Part shown: positions 42,997-51,917 of the stretch, piece by piece
Layout of the letters: each line of letters begins with the position of its first letter
Position numbering within the stretch: position 1 is the stretch's first letter
Assembly (NCBI GenBank): GCA_900757655.1
Contig: CAAEOT010000026.1
Span: forward strand, 46,172-110,171
Origin: an uncultured Oscillospiraceae bacterium
GTDB taxonomy: Bacteria > Bacillota > Clostridia > Oscillospirales > Oscillospiraceae
Reading direction: 5' to 3'
Length of the DNA: 64,000 bases
The notes under the pieces: model-generated
Database searches by the model: none
Told to the model about the DNA's origin: nothing
The model's input: the letters and a program-made list of their open reading frames with translations, nothing else
Made by a program: the position numbers and the translations under genes

Positions 42997-44406
42997 TTAT
43001 GCGCGCTTCCACTTGACGCCCTGCGGGGTGTCCTCGAGCACGATGCCGGCGGCTTTGAGCTCATCGCGGATGCGGTCGGCCTCGGCCCAGTTTTTGGCCT
43101 TGCGGGCGGCCTGACGCGCGGCGATCTTCTCCTCGATGGCCTTTGCCTCAGGGTCCTCGCTGCTGTCGGAGCCGAACGGGATGCCCAGCACGTCGCACAG
43201 CTCGAGGAAACGGTCGAGGCATGCCTGCGCCAGCGTCTTGCTCGGGTCGGCGGCGGGGGAGACGGCGGTGTTGATCTCGCGCACCATCTCAAAGATGACG
43301 GAGATCGCGTCGGCGGTGTTGAAGTCGTCGTCCATGACGGCGTCGAACTTCTCACGGTACTGGTCCAGCCCCTGCACGAAGGCGGCGTCCGCCTCGCTCA
43401 GCTCGCCGTCGCGGCCGTTGGCGATGAAGAACTCAAGGTTGCTCTTGGCGGTGCGCAGGCGCTCGAGCGCGGCCTTGGCCTGCATGAGAATCTCGCCGGA
43501 GTAGTTGAGCGGGCTGCGGTAGTGGCTCATGAGCATGAACATGCGGATGCAGTCGTAGCCGTAGACAGCGGCGGCCTCGCGCACGGTGAAGAAGTTGCCG
43601 AGCGACTTGCTCATCTTCTTGTTGTCGATGTTGATAAAGCCGTTGTGCAGCCAGTAGTTGACAAACTTGCAGCCGTTGGCGGCCTCGGACTGGGCGATCT
43701 CGTTCTCGTGGTGCGGGAAGGCGAGGTCGCTGCCGCCGCAGTGGATGTCGATCGTCTTGCCGAGGTAGCGGTTGGACATGGCCGAGCACTCAATGTGCCA
43801 GCCGGGGCGGCCCTTGCCCCACGGCGAGTCCCAGGACGGCTCACCGGGTTTGGCGGCCTTCCAGAGCGCGAAGTCGAGCGGGTTCTCCTTGATGTCGTTG
43901 ACGTCGATGCGCGCGCCGGACTGCAGGTCCTCAATCGGCTGGTGGCTGAGCTTGCCATAGTCTTGGAACTTCAGCGTGCGGTAGTACACGTCGCCGTTGA
44001 CCTCGTAGGCGTAGCCCTTGTCGATGAGCGTTGTGATGAGGTCAATGATCTGCTGGATATTTTCCGTGGCCTTCGGGTGCACGGTCGCCTCGCGGACACC
44101 GAGCGCGTGTGCGTCGGTGAAGTACTCGGCGATGTATTTTTTTGCGACTTCCTCGCTGGAGATGCCCTCCTCGTTGGCGCGCTTGATGATCTTGTCGTCC
44201 ACGTCGGTGAAGTTCTGCACGAACGTCACCTCGTAGCCGCGGTACTCCAGATAGCGGCGCAGCACGTCGAACATGATGATCGGGCGCGCATTGCCGACGT
44301 GGATGTAGTTATACACCGTCGGGCCGCAGGCGTACATGCGCACTTTGCCCGGTTCGATCGGCACGAACTCTTCCTTCTGCATGGACATGGTGTTGTACAG
44401 TTTCAT
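42997..44406 (-). CDS. cysS: Cysteine--tRNA ligase
   Basis: A 469-residue class I synthetase. The start is the ATG at complement 44404-44406 (MKLYNTMSMQKEEFVPIEPG). The HIGH-type motif is HVGNARP (in CGPTVYNYIHVGNARPII), with zinc-binding Cys28-type residue in ACGPT, CSAMSNRYLG and HIECSAM, and the KMSKS loop in KKMSKSLGNF. The gene is under a T-box leader. The alternative frame start at 44568 lies within the leader and is not used. Confidence 0.97.
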   Translation of the reverse strand: MKLYNTMSMQKEEFVPIEPGKVRMYACGPTVYNYIHVGNARPIIMFDVLRRYLEYRGYEVTFVQNFTDVDDKIIKRANEEGISSEEVAKKYIAEYFTDAHALGVREATVHPKATENIQQIIDLITTLIDKGYAYEVNGDVYYRTLKFQDYGKLSHQPIEDLQSGARIDVNDIKENPLDFALWKAAKPGEPSWDSPWGKGRPGWHIECSAMSNRYLGKTIDIHCGGSDLAFPHHENEIAQSEAANGCKFVNYWLHNGFINIDNKKMSKSLGNFFTVREAAAVYGYDCIRMFMLMSHYRSPLNYSGEILMQAKAALERLRTAKSNLEFFIANGRDGELSEADAAFVQGLDQYREKFDAVMDDDFNTADAISVIFEMVREINTAVSPAADPSKTLAQACLDRFLELCDVLGIPFGSDSSEDPEAKAIEEKIAARQAARKAKNWAEADRIRDELKAAGIVLEDTPQGVKWKRA

Positions 44407-44436
44407 ATTCAGGCTCCTTTGAGACGTATTTGCAAT

Positions 44437-44653
44437 AAAAAAAGCGCCCCCATGCCGTCCGGCATGAGAGGCGAAGTCCTTCGCGGTTCCACTCTCGTTT
44501 CTCGCTCGCTGCACCGTAACGCGGTGCCTTCGGGCGGGCATTTCCTCCCGCCGCGCTCCCGGACGCACGTTCCGCCCCGCCGGACAGCACCCTCACAGCG
44601 TCTGGGCGCCTCTCTGAGACCGGGTGATAGGCGTACTCTTTCCGTTCATCGCA
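44437..44653 (-). promoter_or_regulatory. T-box riboswitch leader of cysS (specifier TGC, Cys)
   Basis: On the minus strand the RNA begins near GAAAGAGTACGCC. It contains stem I with TGC in the specifier loop (GAGGGTGCTGTCC), the T-box bulge AGAGTGGAACCGCG (about 44486-44499), and a terminator made of GCGCCCCCATGCCG / CGGCATGGGGGCGC followed by seven T. Uncharged tRNA-Cys should pair with the specifier and the T-box to form the antiterminator. Confidence 0.95.
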
Positions 44654-44659
44654 TTCATC

Positions 44660-44688
44660 ATCTTAGCATATGCACCCGGCAATGTCAA
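44660..44688 (-). promoter_or_regulatory. Promoter of the T-box/cysS transcript
   Basis: On the minus strand TTGACA (44683-44688), 17 bases, TAAGAT (44660-44665). Confidence 0.9.
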
Positions 44689-44767
44689 GGTTGCGCGCCG
44701 CGCGCCGGTGTGGTATGCTGGAAAAAACGCGGCCGGAGCAAAGCGTGGCCGCACAGGAGGCACTGAC

Positions 44768-45295
44768 ATGAAAAAATACCTTTCGCTCCTGCTCGCGTGC
44801 GTGCTGACGCTGGCGCTGCTGTGCGCCTGCGGCGGGAAGGACGCGGCGGAGCAGACCCCCGCGCCGGAGACACCGCCGACGCAGACGGCCGCCACCGGCG
44901 GCGTGGACACGTCCTGCAAGCTCTATTTCCCGAACGACGCGGCCGATGACCTGCACGCTGACACGGCGCAGATCCCGGATGCGGAGCCGGCCGTCACGAC
45001 GGCGTATGCGCAGGCGATCACGGAGCAGCTCATCGCGCACAGCGCCCTGCCGAAGGGCAGCCAGGTGCTCGCCATCTCGAAGGATGGCGACGCGCTCAGC
45101 CTCGACCTGAATGAGGCGTTCCTCGCCGGTCTGCGCGAGAGCGGCTCGACGGGCGAGCTCATGTACATGGGCAGTCTCGTCAACACGTTCCTCGATAACT
45201 TCAACTGCACGACCGTGCGCGTCACGGTCGAGGGCAAGCCGTTCTCTACGGGACACTCCGAGTACGACAAGCCGCTGCAGGCGTTCACGTTCTGA
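44768..45295 (+). CDS. GerMN-domain lipoprotein
   Basis: A 175-residue protein with a lipoprotein signal (LTLALLCACGG, lipid Cys21) and, after a Pro/Thr linker, a GerMN domain: ALPKGSQVLAISKDGDALSL, LNEAF, then LVNTFLDNFNCTTVRVTVEG. GerMN domains occur in spore-germination protein GerM and related lipoproteins. Whether it is sporulation-linked here cannot be told. The ATG follows CAGGAGGCACTGAC. It is divergent from the T-box promoter. Confidence 0.88.
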   Translation: MKKYLSLLLACVLTLALLCACGGKDAAEQTPAPETPPTQTAATGGVDTSCKLYFPNDAADDLHADTAQIPDAEPAVTTAYAQAITEQLIAHSALPKGSQVLAISKDGDALSLDLNEAFLAGLRESGSTGELMYMGSLVNTFLDNFNCTTVRVTVEGKPFSTGHSEYDKPLQAFTF

Positions 45296-45303
45296 GAAAA
45301 GCA

Positions 45304-45341
45304 GAAAAAAACCAGTGGGTGCGATGCCCACTGGTTTTTTC
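45304..45341. terminator. Bidirectional terminator between the GerMN gene and pgsA
   Basis: Stem AAAAAACCAGTGGG / CCCACTGGTTTTTT with a 7-base loop. It ends the eight-gene minus-strand operon and the GerMN gene. Confidence 0.93.
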
Positions 45342-45347
45342 TGTGCT

Positions 45348-45872
45348 TCAGGCGGCTTTCTGAAACACGTCGTGGTTCTTCACGAAGTACTCCACACCGG
45401 AGTATACCGTCGTCACGACGATGACGACCCAGCACACGGTGTTGAGCCAGGAGATGTTCCACAGCAGCATCAGGCAGATGGCTACCATGGTCGAGGCGGT
45501 CTTGATCTTGCCGGACCAGGCGGCGGCGATGACGCGGCCGTTGTCCACGGCGATGAGCCGCAGGCCGGTCACGGCAAACTCGCGCGCGACCACGAGCAGC
45601 AGCGCCCACGCGGGCATCTGGTGCTGCTCGACAAACAGCAGCATGGCCGCCACGACCAGCAGCTTGTCGGCCAGCGGGTCCATGAACTTGCCGAAGTCGG
45701 ACACCTGATTATAGTGCCGCGCGATGTAGCCGTCGGCGAAGTCGCTCAGGCTCGCGAGCACGAACACGCCGAACGCCCAGTACGTATGGCCGGGGAAGCG
45801 CAGGTACATCAGCACCAGGAACACGGGGATGAGAATCACGCGGAAGATGGTAATTTTGTTTGCAGTCGTCAT
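45348..45872 (-). CDS. pgsA: CDP-diacylglycerol--glycerol-3-phosphate 3-phosphatidyltransferase
   Basis: A 174-residue membrane enzyme. The CDP-alcohol signature is intact: D44-x2-D47-G-x2-A-R...G61-x3-D65-x3-D69 (LSDFADGYIAR and GKFMDPLADK). It makes phosphatidylglycerophosphate. It is the last gene of the operon, 9 bases after rimO. This pgsA next to rimO, recX and recA order is common in Firmicutes. Confidence 0.95.
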   Translation of the reverse strand: MTTANKITIFRVILIPVFLVLMYLRFPGHTYWAFGVFVLASLSDFADGYIARHYNQVSDFGKFMDPLADKLLVVAAMLLFVEQHQMPAWALLLVVAREFAVTGLRLIAVDNGRVIAAAWSGKIKTASTMVAICLMLLWNISWLNTVCWVVIVVTTVYSGVEYFVKNHDVFQKAA

Positions 45873-45881
45873 GTCAGCACC

Positions 45882-47204
45882 TCATTCGTGGATTTGTTCG
45901 CCGGCGAGATCGCCGTCGTCGCAGCCGGTGATATGCACCGTGACCATGTCGCCGGGTTTTGCCGTGCCGGTGAAGTAGACCGTACCGTCGATCTCCGGCG
46001 AGTCGGCATACGTCCGGCCGGAGCACATGCCGCTCCTGGCCCGGTGCTCGCACAAAACGGTCATGTCCCGCCCAATGCAGGCGGCGTTGTAATCGTCCAT
46101 GATGCCGGCCTGCAGCTCGAGAATGAGATCGGCGCGGCGCTGGGCCTCGTCCGGCTCGCAGCGGTCGGTCATCACGGCGGCGGGTGTCCCCTCCTCGGGG
46201 GAGAACGGGAACACACCCACGCGCTCGAGCCGCACCTCGCGCAGCCAGGTGCACAGCTCCTCAAACTCGCCCTCGCCCTCGCCGGGCAGACCCGTGATGA
46301 GGCTCGTGCGCAGCACGAGGCCCGGAATGCGTTCGCGCAGCTTCTGCAGCAGCGCGCGGATCTCGTCGCCGGTGCAGTGGCGGTTCATGCGGCGGAGAAT
46401 GTCGTTGTTGATGTGCTGGATGGGAATGTCGAGATACTTGACGATCTTGTCCTCATTTGCGATGAGGTCGATGAGCTCGTCGTCGATGATCTCGGGGTAG
46501 AGGTAGTGCAGGCGGATCCAGCGGATGCCGTCGATCTTCGCCAGCTCCCGCAGCAGCCGCGCGAGACTCGGCCTGCCGTAGAGATCCATGCCCCAGCGGG
46601 TGATGTCCTGCGCGATGACGATCAGCTCTTTCACGCCGAGATCGGCGAGCTCTCGCGCCTCCTGCACGATGGCGTCAAGCGTGCGGCTGCGGTAGCGGCC
46701 GCGGATGGCGGGGATGGCGCAGAACGCGCACCAGTTGTCGCACCCCTCGGCGATGCGCAGGTATGCCCAGCCCGGCCCGGTCGTGACCACGCGGCCGATC
46801 TCCTCGATCGGGCCGCTCTTGTCGCCGAAGTACAGCGGCTTTCCGCCGTGCATCACATCCTCGACGGCTTGGCAGATCTGGCCGAAGCTGCCGGTGCCGA
46901 GCATGCCGTCCACTTCCGGCAGGCTCTCGAGAATGTCGTTTTCGTACCGCTGCGACAGGCAGCCGGTCACGAGGATCTTCTTCAGTCCGCCGGCCTTTTT
47001 CACCTCGGCGAGCTGCAGGATCTGGTCGATGGCCTCGCTCTTGGCGCTGTCGATAAAGCCGCAGGTGTTGACGATGGCGACGTCGCACCCGTCCACCTCG
47101 CCGACCACCTCATGGCCGGCCTGGTTGAGCAGATAGAGCATCTGCTCGCTGTTGACCTGATTCTTCGCACAGCCGAGCGAGATCAGGCAGATTCGATATG
47201 GCAT
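45882..47204 (-). CDS. rimO: Ribosomal protein S12 methylthiotransferase RimO
   Basis: A 440-residue radical-SAM enzyme. Cys12, Cys48 and Cys82 hold the auxiliary cluster and C155-x3-C159-x2-C162 (EGCDNWCAFCAIP) the radical-SAM cluster. VNTCGFIDSAKSEAIDQIL distinguishes RimO from MiaB. The C-terminal TRAM domain follows. It modifies Asp89 of S12. It starts 3 bases after the recX stop. Confidence 0.95.
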   Translation of the reverse strand: MPYRICLISLGCAKNQVNSEQMLYLLNQAGHEVVGEVDGCDVAIVNTCGFIDSAKSEAIDQILQLAEVKKAGGLKKILVTGCLSQRYENDILESLPEVDGMLGTGSFGQICQAVEDVMHGGKPLYFGDKSGPIEEIGRVVTTGPGWAYLRIAEGCDNWCAFCAIPAIRGRYRSRTLDAIVQEARELADLGVKELIVIAQDITRWGMDLYGRPSLARLLRELAKIDGIRWIRLHYLYPEIIDDELIDLIANEDKIVKYLDIPIQHINNDILRRMNRHCTGDEIRALLQKLRERIPGLVLRTSLITGLPGEGEGEFEELCTWLREVRLERVGVFPFSPEEGTPAAVMTDRCEPDEAQRRADLILELQAGIMDDYNAACIGRDMTVLCEHRARSGMCSGRTYADSPEIDGTVYFTGTAKPGDMVTVHITGCDDGDLAGEQIHE

Positions 47205-47207
47205 GGG

Positions 47208-47825
47208 TCAATACTCCTCATAGTTATCCTGATAGCGCGCGATGGCCGCGCGGATCTCGTCGCGCCCGAAGCCGCGGCGGTAGAGATAGTCCGACGCGCG
47301 GCGCAGTTCGTCGCGGTCCGGGGTGTCGCTCCGGAGACGGCGGCGCAGCAGCGTGTCGATCTGTGCGTCCTGCTCCGGAAGCTCCTGCAGCGCGTCGTCC
47401 CACAGCTCGCGCGGGATGCCGCGGCGGTAGAGCTCATTGCGGATGCGTCCGGCGCCGTAGCCCTTGGCGGCGTAGTGCCGCACGCACATGGCGGCGTACT
47501 GCGCATCGTCGAGCAGGTGCATCTCCTGCAGCCACGCGGCAGCGTCCTCGGCGTTTTCCGGGCTTTCGCCCTTTTCCTTCAGCCGGTCGGTCAGCTCCTT
47601 GACCGACATGGCGCGCGCGCCGATGATGCGCAGCGCCCGCTGCCGGCAGCGCGAGCGCTCAGAGGCCGCGCGCAGCGCATCGAGCTCCGGCGCCGTCAGT
47701 TCCTTTCCGCTGCGCAGGTGAAAATCCGTCACGACGGCGAGCGTCGTGCGCACCTCCTCGCCGGTGTCAAACCGCGCCAGAAAGCGCTCCGGCGCGGTCT
47801 GTTTGAGCTCAATGAGCCGGGCCAT
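47208..47825 (-). CDS. recX: Regulatory protein RecX
   Basis: A 205-residue protein made of three-helix repeats (SVKELTDRLKEKGESPENAE and AAKGYGAGRIRNELYRRGIP), as in RecX, which limits RecA filament growth. Its ATG shares one base with the recA stop (TGATG), so the inhibitor is made in step with RecA. Confidence 0.92.
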   Translation of the reverse strand: MARLIELKQTAPERFLARFDTGEEVRTTLAVVTDFHLRSGKELTAPELDALRAASERSRCRQRALRIIGARAMSVKELTDRLKEKGESPENAEDAAAWLQEMHLLDDAQYAAMCVRHYAAKGYGAGRIRNELYRRGIPRELWDDALQELPEQDAQIDTLLRRRLRSDTPDRDELRRASDYLYRRGFGRDEIRAAIARYQDNYEEY

Positions 47826-48931
47826 CAGCCCTGAAAGTCATCGGCGGCCACCTCGACGGCGCGGCCGGAAGCGATGGCGGCCTTGCGCGCCTGCGGGCTC
47901 ATGAGCTTGTGGGCGTTGGCGCGGATCTCCGCCTCGATCTTGTCCGAGACGTCGGGGTGCTCGCGCAGAAATTCCTTCATGCTGTCGCGGCCCTGCACGC
48001 GTACATCGCCGTAGGTGTACCACGCGCCGGCCTTATCGATCAGGTCGAGCTTGACGCCGAGATCCACGATCTCACCGATCTTGGAGATGCCCTCGCCGTA
48101 GATGATGTCAAACTCCGCCTCTTTGAACGGGGGCGCGACCTTGTTCTTGACGATCTTGGCGCGCGTGCGGTTGCCGATCATCTCGCCGCCGACCTTCAGC
48201 GTCTCGATGCGGCGCACGTCGATGCGCACGCTGGAGAAATATTTCAGTGCGCGGCCGCCGGGCGTCGTCTCGGGGTTGCCGTACATGACGCCGATCTTCT
48301 CGCGCAGCTGGTTGATGAACACGACGATGCAGTTCGTGCGGCTGACGGTGCCGGCCAGCTTGCGCAGGGCCTGGCTCATCAGGCGCGCGATCACGCCGAC
48401 GGACGACTCGCCCATCTCGCCCTCGAGCTCGCTGCGCGGCAGCAGCGCCGCCACGGAGTCGACGACCACGACGTCGAGCGCGCCGGAGCGCACAAGCTGC
48501 TCCGTGATCTCGAGCGCCTGCTCGCCGGTGTCCGGCTGGGAGATGAGCAGACTGTCGATGTCCACGCCGAGGGCGCGGGCGTAGGCGGGCTCAAGCGCAT
48601 GCTCCACGTCGATGAACGCGACCTCGCCGCCCTTCTTCTGGGCGCTGGCAAGGATGTGCAGCGCAAGCGTCGTCTTACCGGACGACTCGGGCCCGTAGAT
48701 CTCGACGATGCGGCCGCGGGGCACGCCGCCGATGCCGAGCGCGAGGTCGAGCGACAGGGAACCGGTGGAGATGGCCTCCACGTTCACGGGAATGTCGTCG
48801 CCGAGGCGCATGATGGCGCCCTTGCCGAAGTTCTTCTCGATCTGGGCGAGCGCGGTCTCGAGCGCTTTCTTCTTATCCTCCGGTTTGACGGGGCCGGTGG
48901 AAACGGGTGCGGATTTCTTCTTTTCAGCCAT
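47825..48931 (-). CDS. recA: DNA recombinase RecA
   Basis: A 368-residue protein. Walker A GPESSGKTTL (about 69-78), Walker B VVVDSVAALL, loop L1 and L2 regions (EGEMGESSVGVIARLMSQAL; FINQLREKIGVMYGNPETTP) are complete. It drives homologous recombination and the SOS response. No LexA-box-like sequence was noticed directly upstream; it is inside an operon 19 bases after prmC. Confidence 0.98.
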   Translation of the reverse strand: MAEKKKSAPVSTGPVKPEDKKKALETALAQIEKNFGKGAIMRLGDDIPVNVEAISTGSLSLDLALGIGGVPRGRIVEIYGPESSGKTTLALHILASAQKKGGEVAFIDVEHALEPAYARALGVDIDSLLISQPDTGEQALEITEQLVRSGALDVVVVDSVAALLPRSELEGEMGESSVGVIARLMSQALRKLAGTVSRTNCIVVFINQLREKIGVMYGNPETTPGGRALKYFSSVRIDVRRIETLKVGGEMIGNRTRAKIVKNKVAPPFKEAEFDIIYGEGISKIGEIVDLGVKLDLIDKAGAWYTYGDVRVQGRDSMKEFLREHPDVSDKIEAEIRANAHKLMSPQARKAAIASGRAVEVAADDFQG

Positions 48932-48950
48932 AGTGATTCACCTCTAAGTA

Positions 48951-49805
48951 TCAGATGCGGCCGACGACGACGCGCCGGATGCCGGCGGTGTCCTCAAGGG
49001 CGGTCACATCGGTGTATTTTTCTTCTGTCATCAGCGCCATGACGGCGTCCGCCTGATCCTCGCCGACCTCGAACATGAGCCAGCCGCCGGGGCGGAGGAT
49101 CTGCGTCCAGTGGCGCACGATCGCGCGGTAGAACATCAGCCCGTCCTCGCCGCCGTCGAGCGCGCCGAGCGGCTCATAGTCGCGCACGGAGCTGTCGAGC
49201 GTGAGGATGTCCATGCTCGCCACATACGGCGGGTTCGATACGATGAGATCGAACGTGCCGATGCCCATCGGGGGCTTTGCCAGCGCGTCGGCCTTGAGGC
49301 AGATGGTGCGGTTCTGATGGTTGCGGCGCAGGTTTTCCTTGCTCACGGCGAGGGCCTCGTCGCTGATGTCCATCATGACGACGCGCGCGGCCGGCAGCTC
49401 GTGCGCCAGCGCGCAGCCGATGCAGCCGCTGCCGGAGCAGAGGTCGAGAATGCGGGCGTTCATCTTTCGGCCGACGAGCACGTGCAGCGCCGCGTCCACG
49501 AGCACCTCGGTGTCCATGCGCGGGATGAGCACGTCGGGCGTGACGACGATCGGCAGCCCGTGAAACTCCCACTCGCCGATCAGATAGGCCAGCGGCTCGC
49601 CGGCGATGCGGCGCTGCAGCAGGGCCGCGATCTTCTGTTCATTTTCGTCGGAGGTGTACAGGCGCAGGTCGCGCACGAATTCCTCCTTCGTCTTGCCGAC
49701 GGCGTAGGCCACCAGCAGCCGCGCCTCGAGCGCGTAAGCCTCCACGCCGGCGTTTTTCAGCGCCGTGCGCGTGGCCAGATACAGGTCGTTATAGGTCTTT
49801 GGCAT
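48951..49805 (-). CDS. prmC: Peptide chain release factor N(5)-glutamine methyltransferase
   Basis: A 284-residue protein with the N-terminal helical domain and a class I methyltransferase domain: ILDLCSGSGCIGCALAHELP and the catalytic NPPY (VSNPPYVAS). It methylates the Gln of the GGQ motif of release factors. No prfA is adjacent; it follows yqhQ, a neighbour often seen together with prmC in Firmicutes. Confidence 0.95.
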   Translation of the reverse strand: MPKTYNDLYLATRTALKNAGVEAYALEARLLVAYAVGKTKEEFVRDLRLYTSDENEQKIAALLQRRIAGEPLAYLIGEWEFHGLPIVVTPDVLIPRMDTEVLVDAALHVLVGRKMNARILDLCSGSGCIGCALAHELPAARVVMMDISDEALAVSKENLRRNHQNRTICLKADALAKPPMGIGTFDLIVSNPPYVASMDILTLDSSVRDYEPLGALDGGEDGLMFYRAIVRHWTQILRPGGWLMFEVGEDQADAVMALMTEEKYTDVTALEDTAGIRRVVVGRI

Positions 49806-49835
49806 CTCTCTATTTTCCAGTCCTTTGCTGACGGA

Positions 49836-50813
49836 TTACCAGGCGTCGCTGCCTTTCTCTTCCGGGATGACGAGCTCGAGCGCACGGATGGCGCACTCGA
49901 TCATGCTGTCGTCCGGCTCGTTGGTGGTCAGGCGCTGCAGCCACTTGCCCGGCGCGGACAGAATGCGCGAGCAGAGGTTGTCGTGCCGGCCGACCCAGCG
50001 GTTGATCTCATAACTGATGGATACGACGACCGGCAGCAGCAGCAGCCGCAGACCGATGCGCACCCACGGATTGTCCCACAGCCCGACGCGCAGGCTCACG
50101 AGCGAGAACACGAGAATGCTGATGATGACGACGACGAACAGAAAGCTCGTGCCGCAGCGGGGGTGAAAGCGCGACTGCGGCCGCACATTTTCGACCGTCA
50201 GCGGCAGACCCTTTTCATAGCAGAAGATCGTCTTGTGCTCCGCGCCGTGGTAGGCGAACATCCGCTCGACGTCCTTCATGTGCGCCACGCCCCAGAGATA
50301 CAGCAGGAAGATGACGATGCGCAGCAGGCCCTCAAAGAGGTTGCGCACGACGGGGCTGTGGATGAAGCTGTCGGTCAGGCCGGCGAGCAGCGTCGGGATC
50401 AGGATGAACAGCACGATCGACAGCGCGATGCCGAGCACCACGGCCGTGCCGATGATGATGTCCTTGGCCTTCTCCTCGCCGAAATGCTTTTCGATCCAGA
50501 GATCGATCTTGCCGGGCTCCTCCTGCTCGTCCTCGGGCAGCAGGTCGGCCGAATACGTCAGCGCCTTCATGCCCTTGACCATTGAGTCGAGAAACACGAC
50601 GACGCCGCGGATGAGCGGCCAGCCGAGGATCGGGTGCTTTTCCTTGACCAGGTGCAGCTCCTCGACCTTTTCGACCATGCCGTCCTGCGTGCGGCAGACG
50701 ATGGCCTGCTTTGCCGGCCCGCGCATGAGGATTCCCTCGATGAGCGCCTGCCCGCCGATGGACGTGCGGAACGAGACGTTGGTATCGGGTTTTGCGGATT
50801 TGGTTTTGCTCAT
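49836..50813 (-). CDS. DUF1385 membrane protein (YqhQ family)
   Basis: A 325-residue protein. It opens with GGQALIEGILMRGPAKQAIV and contains YHGAEHKTIFCYEKG plus RFHPRCGTSFL, the family hallmarks with conserved His and Cys. There are about four TM helices in the middle. Function is unclear; in Firmicutes it is linked to prmC/prfA, possibly in membrane quality or ribosome-linked processes. Confidence 0.93.
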   Translation of the reverse strand: MSKTKSAKPDTNVSFRTSIGGQALIEGILMRGPAKQAIVCRTQDGMVEKVEELHLVKEKHPILGWPLIRGVVVFLDSMVKGMKALTYSADLLPEDEQEEPGKIDLWIEKHFGEEKAKDIIIGTAVVLGIALSIVLFILIPTLLAGLTDSFIHSPVVRNLFEGLLRIVIFLLYLWGVAHMKDVERMFAYHGAEHKTIFCYEKGLPLTVENVRPQSRFHPRCGTSFLFVVVIISILVFSLVSLRVGLWDNPWVRIGLRLLLLPVVVSISYEINRWVGRHDNLCSRILSAPGKWLQRLTTNEPDDSMIECAIRALELVIPEEKGSDAW

Positions 50814-50845
50814 ATGGTTACCTCGGTTAAAATGAAATTACGAAT

Positions 50846-51913
50846 TCAGGAGCTGCTCTCCGGCGCAAACGGCAGGCGCACCGACACGAGCGTACCGCCG
50901 CCGGGGGCGTTGGCGATCGTCAGTGTGCCGCCGGAGCGGGTGATGATCTCGTCGCACACGGCGAGGCCGATGCCGCTGCCGCGTGCCTTGTGCTTCTCGC
51001 CCTTGAAGAACTTTTCCTTCACGTGCGGCAGCTCGTTTTCCGGGATGCCGGGCCCGTGGTCCCTGAATTGAATGGTAGCAGCTTCACTGTCCGAAAAAAC
51101 GGACACTTCGATTGTCTTGCCGTCGCGCGCATATTTGGCGGCGTTGTCGAGGATGTTGAGAAACACCTGCTTGAGCCGCTCCGGGTCGCCGGGAACGAGC
51201 GGGATCTCCTCCTCGGGCGGGTTGTAGATGAGCTGCATCCCGTCCTGCCGCAGCAGCTCCTGATAGGTGAAGATGGTGTCCTCGAGCTCGCTCTCGATGT
51301 CGAGCAGTTCCATGCTCAGGTTGAAGCGGCCGTCCTGAATGCGGGTGAACTCCAGCAGCTCCTCGACGAGGCTTGTCAGGCGTGCGGCCTCCTTGGAGAT
51401 GATGGCGATGCCGCGGCGGGAGTCGCCCTGGATGGCGGTGTCGAACATGAGCGTCTCGCTCCAGCCGGTGATGGCGGTCAGGGGCGTGCGCAGCTCGTGC
51501 GAAATCGACGAGATGAACTCCGACTGCATTTTTTCGCTGCGGCTGATCTCCTGCGACAGTTCGTTGATCGCGGTCGCAAGGCGGCCGAGCTCATCGTCGC
51601 GCTGCACCGGAAGCTCCGTGCCATAGCGCCCGCCGGCGATCGTGCGTGTGACCTCCGTGATCTGCTCGACCGGGCGCGACACGCGCCGGCGAAACCACAG
51701 CGCGCAGATCACGGCACCGGCGGCTGCTGCGAGAATGCCCAGCACGATGCCGAGCGCTGTGCTGACGCGTCCGGCGCTCAGGCCGATAGCCGCGCCGATA
51801 GCGACGCACAGGGCCGCGTGTACGCACTGGCCGATGGCCATGCGCGAAAACAGGCCGCGGAAGCGGCTTTCCGGTTTCTGCTCGTCTGCGGGGGTGGGGG
51901 TGACGTCCTGCAT
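50846..51913 (-). CDS. Sensor histidine kinase with two TM helices and almost no outer loop
   Basis: A 355-residue protein. TM helices at about 28-47 and 52-74 are joined by only a few residues, so it has no extracytoplasmic sensor domain and may be an intramembrane sensor. A HAMP domain (about 75-125) and the H-box EFISSISHELRTPLTAITGW (phospho-His139) follow, then N-box (NILDNAAKYARDGK), G1 (FRDHGPGIPENELPHVKEKF) and G2 (GSGIGLAVCDEII). It is coupled to its response regulator, 4 bases after that gene's stop. Confidence 0.93.
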   Translation of the reverse strand: MQDVTPTPADEQKPESRFRGLFSRMAIGQCVHAALCVAIGAAIGLSAGRVSTALGIVLGILAAAAGAVICALWFRRRVSRPVEQITEVTRTIAGGRYGTELPVQRDDELGRLATAINELSQEISRSEKMQSEFISSISHELRTPLTAITGWSETLMFDTAIQGDSRRGIAIISKEAARLTSLVEELLEFTRIQDGRFNLSMELLDIESELEDTIFTYQELLRQDGMQLIYNPPEEEIPLVPGDPERLKQVFLNILDNAAKYARDGKTIEVSVFSDSEAATIQFRDHGPGIPENELPHVKEKFFKGEKHKARGSGIGLAVCDEIITRSGGTLTIANAPGGGTLVSVRLPFAPESSS

Positions 51914-51917
51914 GGTC

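Noticed and set aside
44406..44568. Longer start of cysS at 44568
   Set aside because: The extra residues come from the T-box leader; the normal CysS start with family-typical residues is at 44406.
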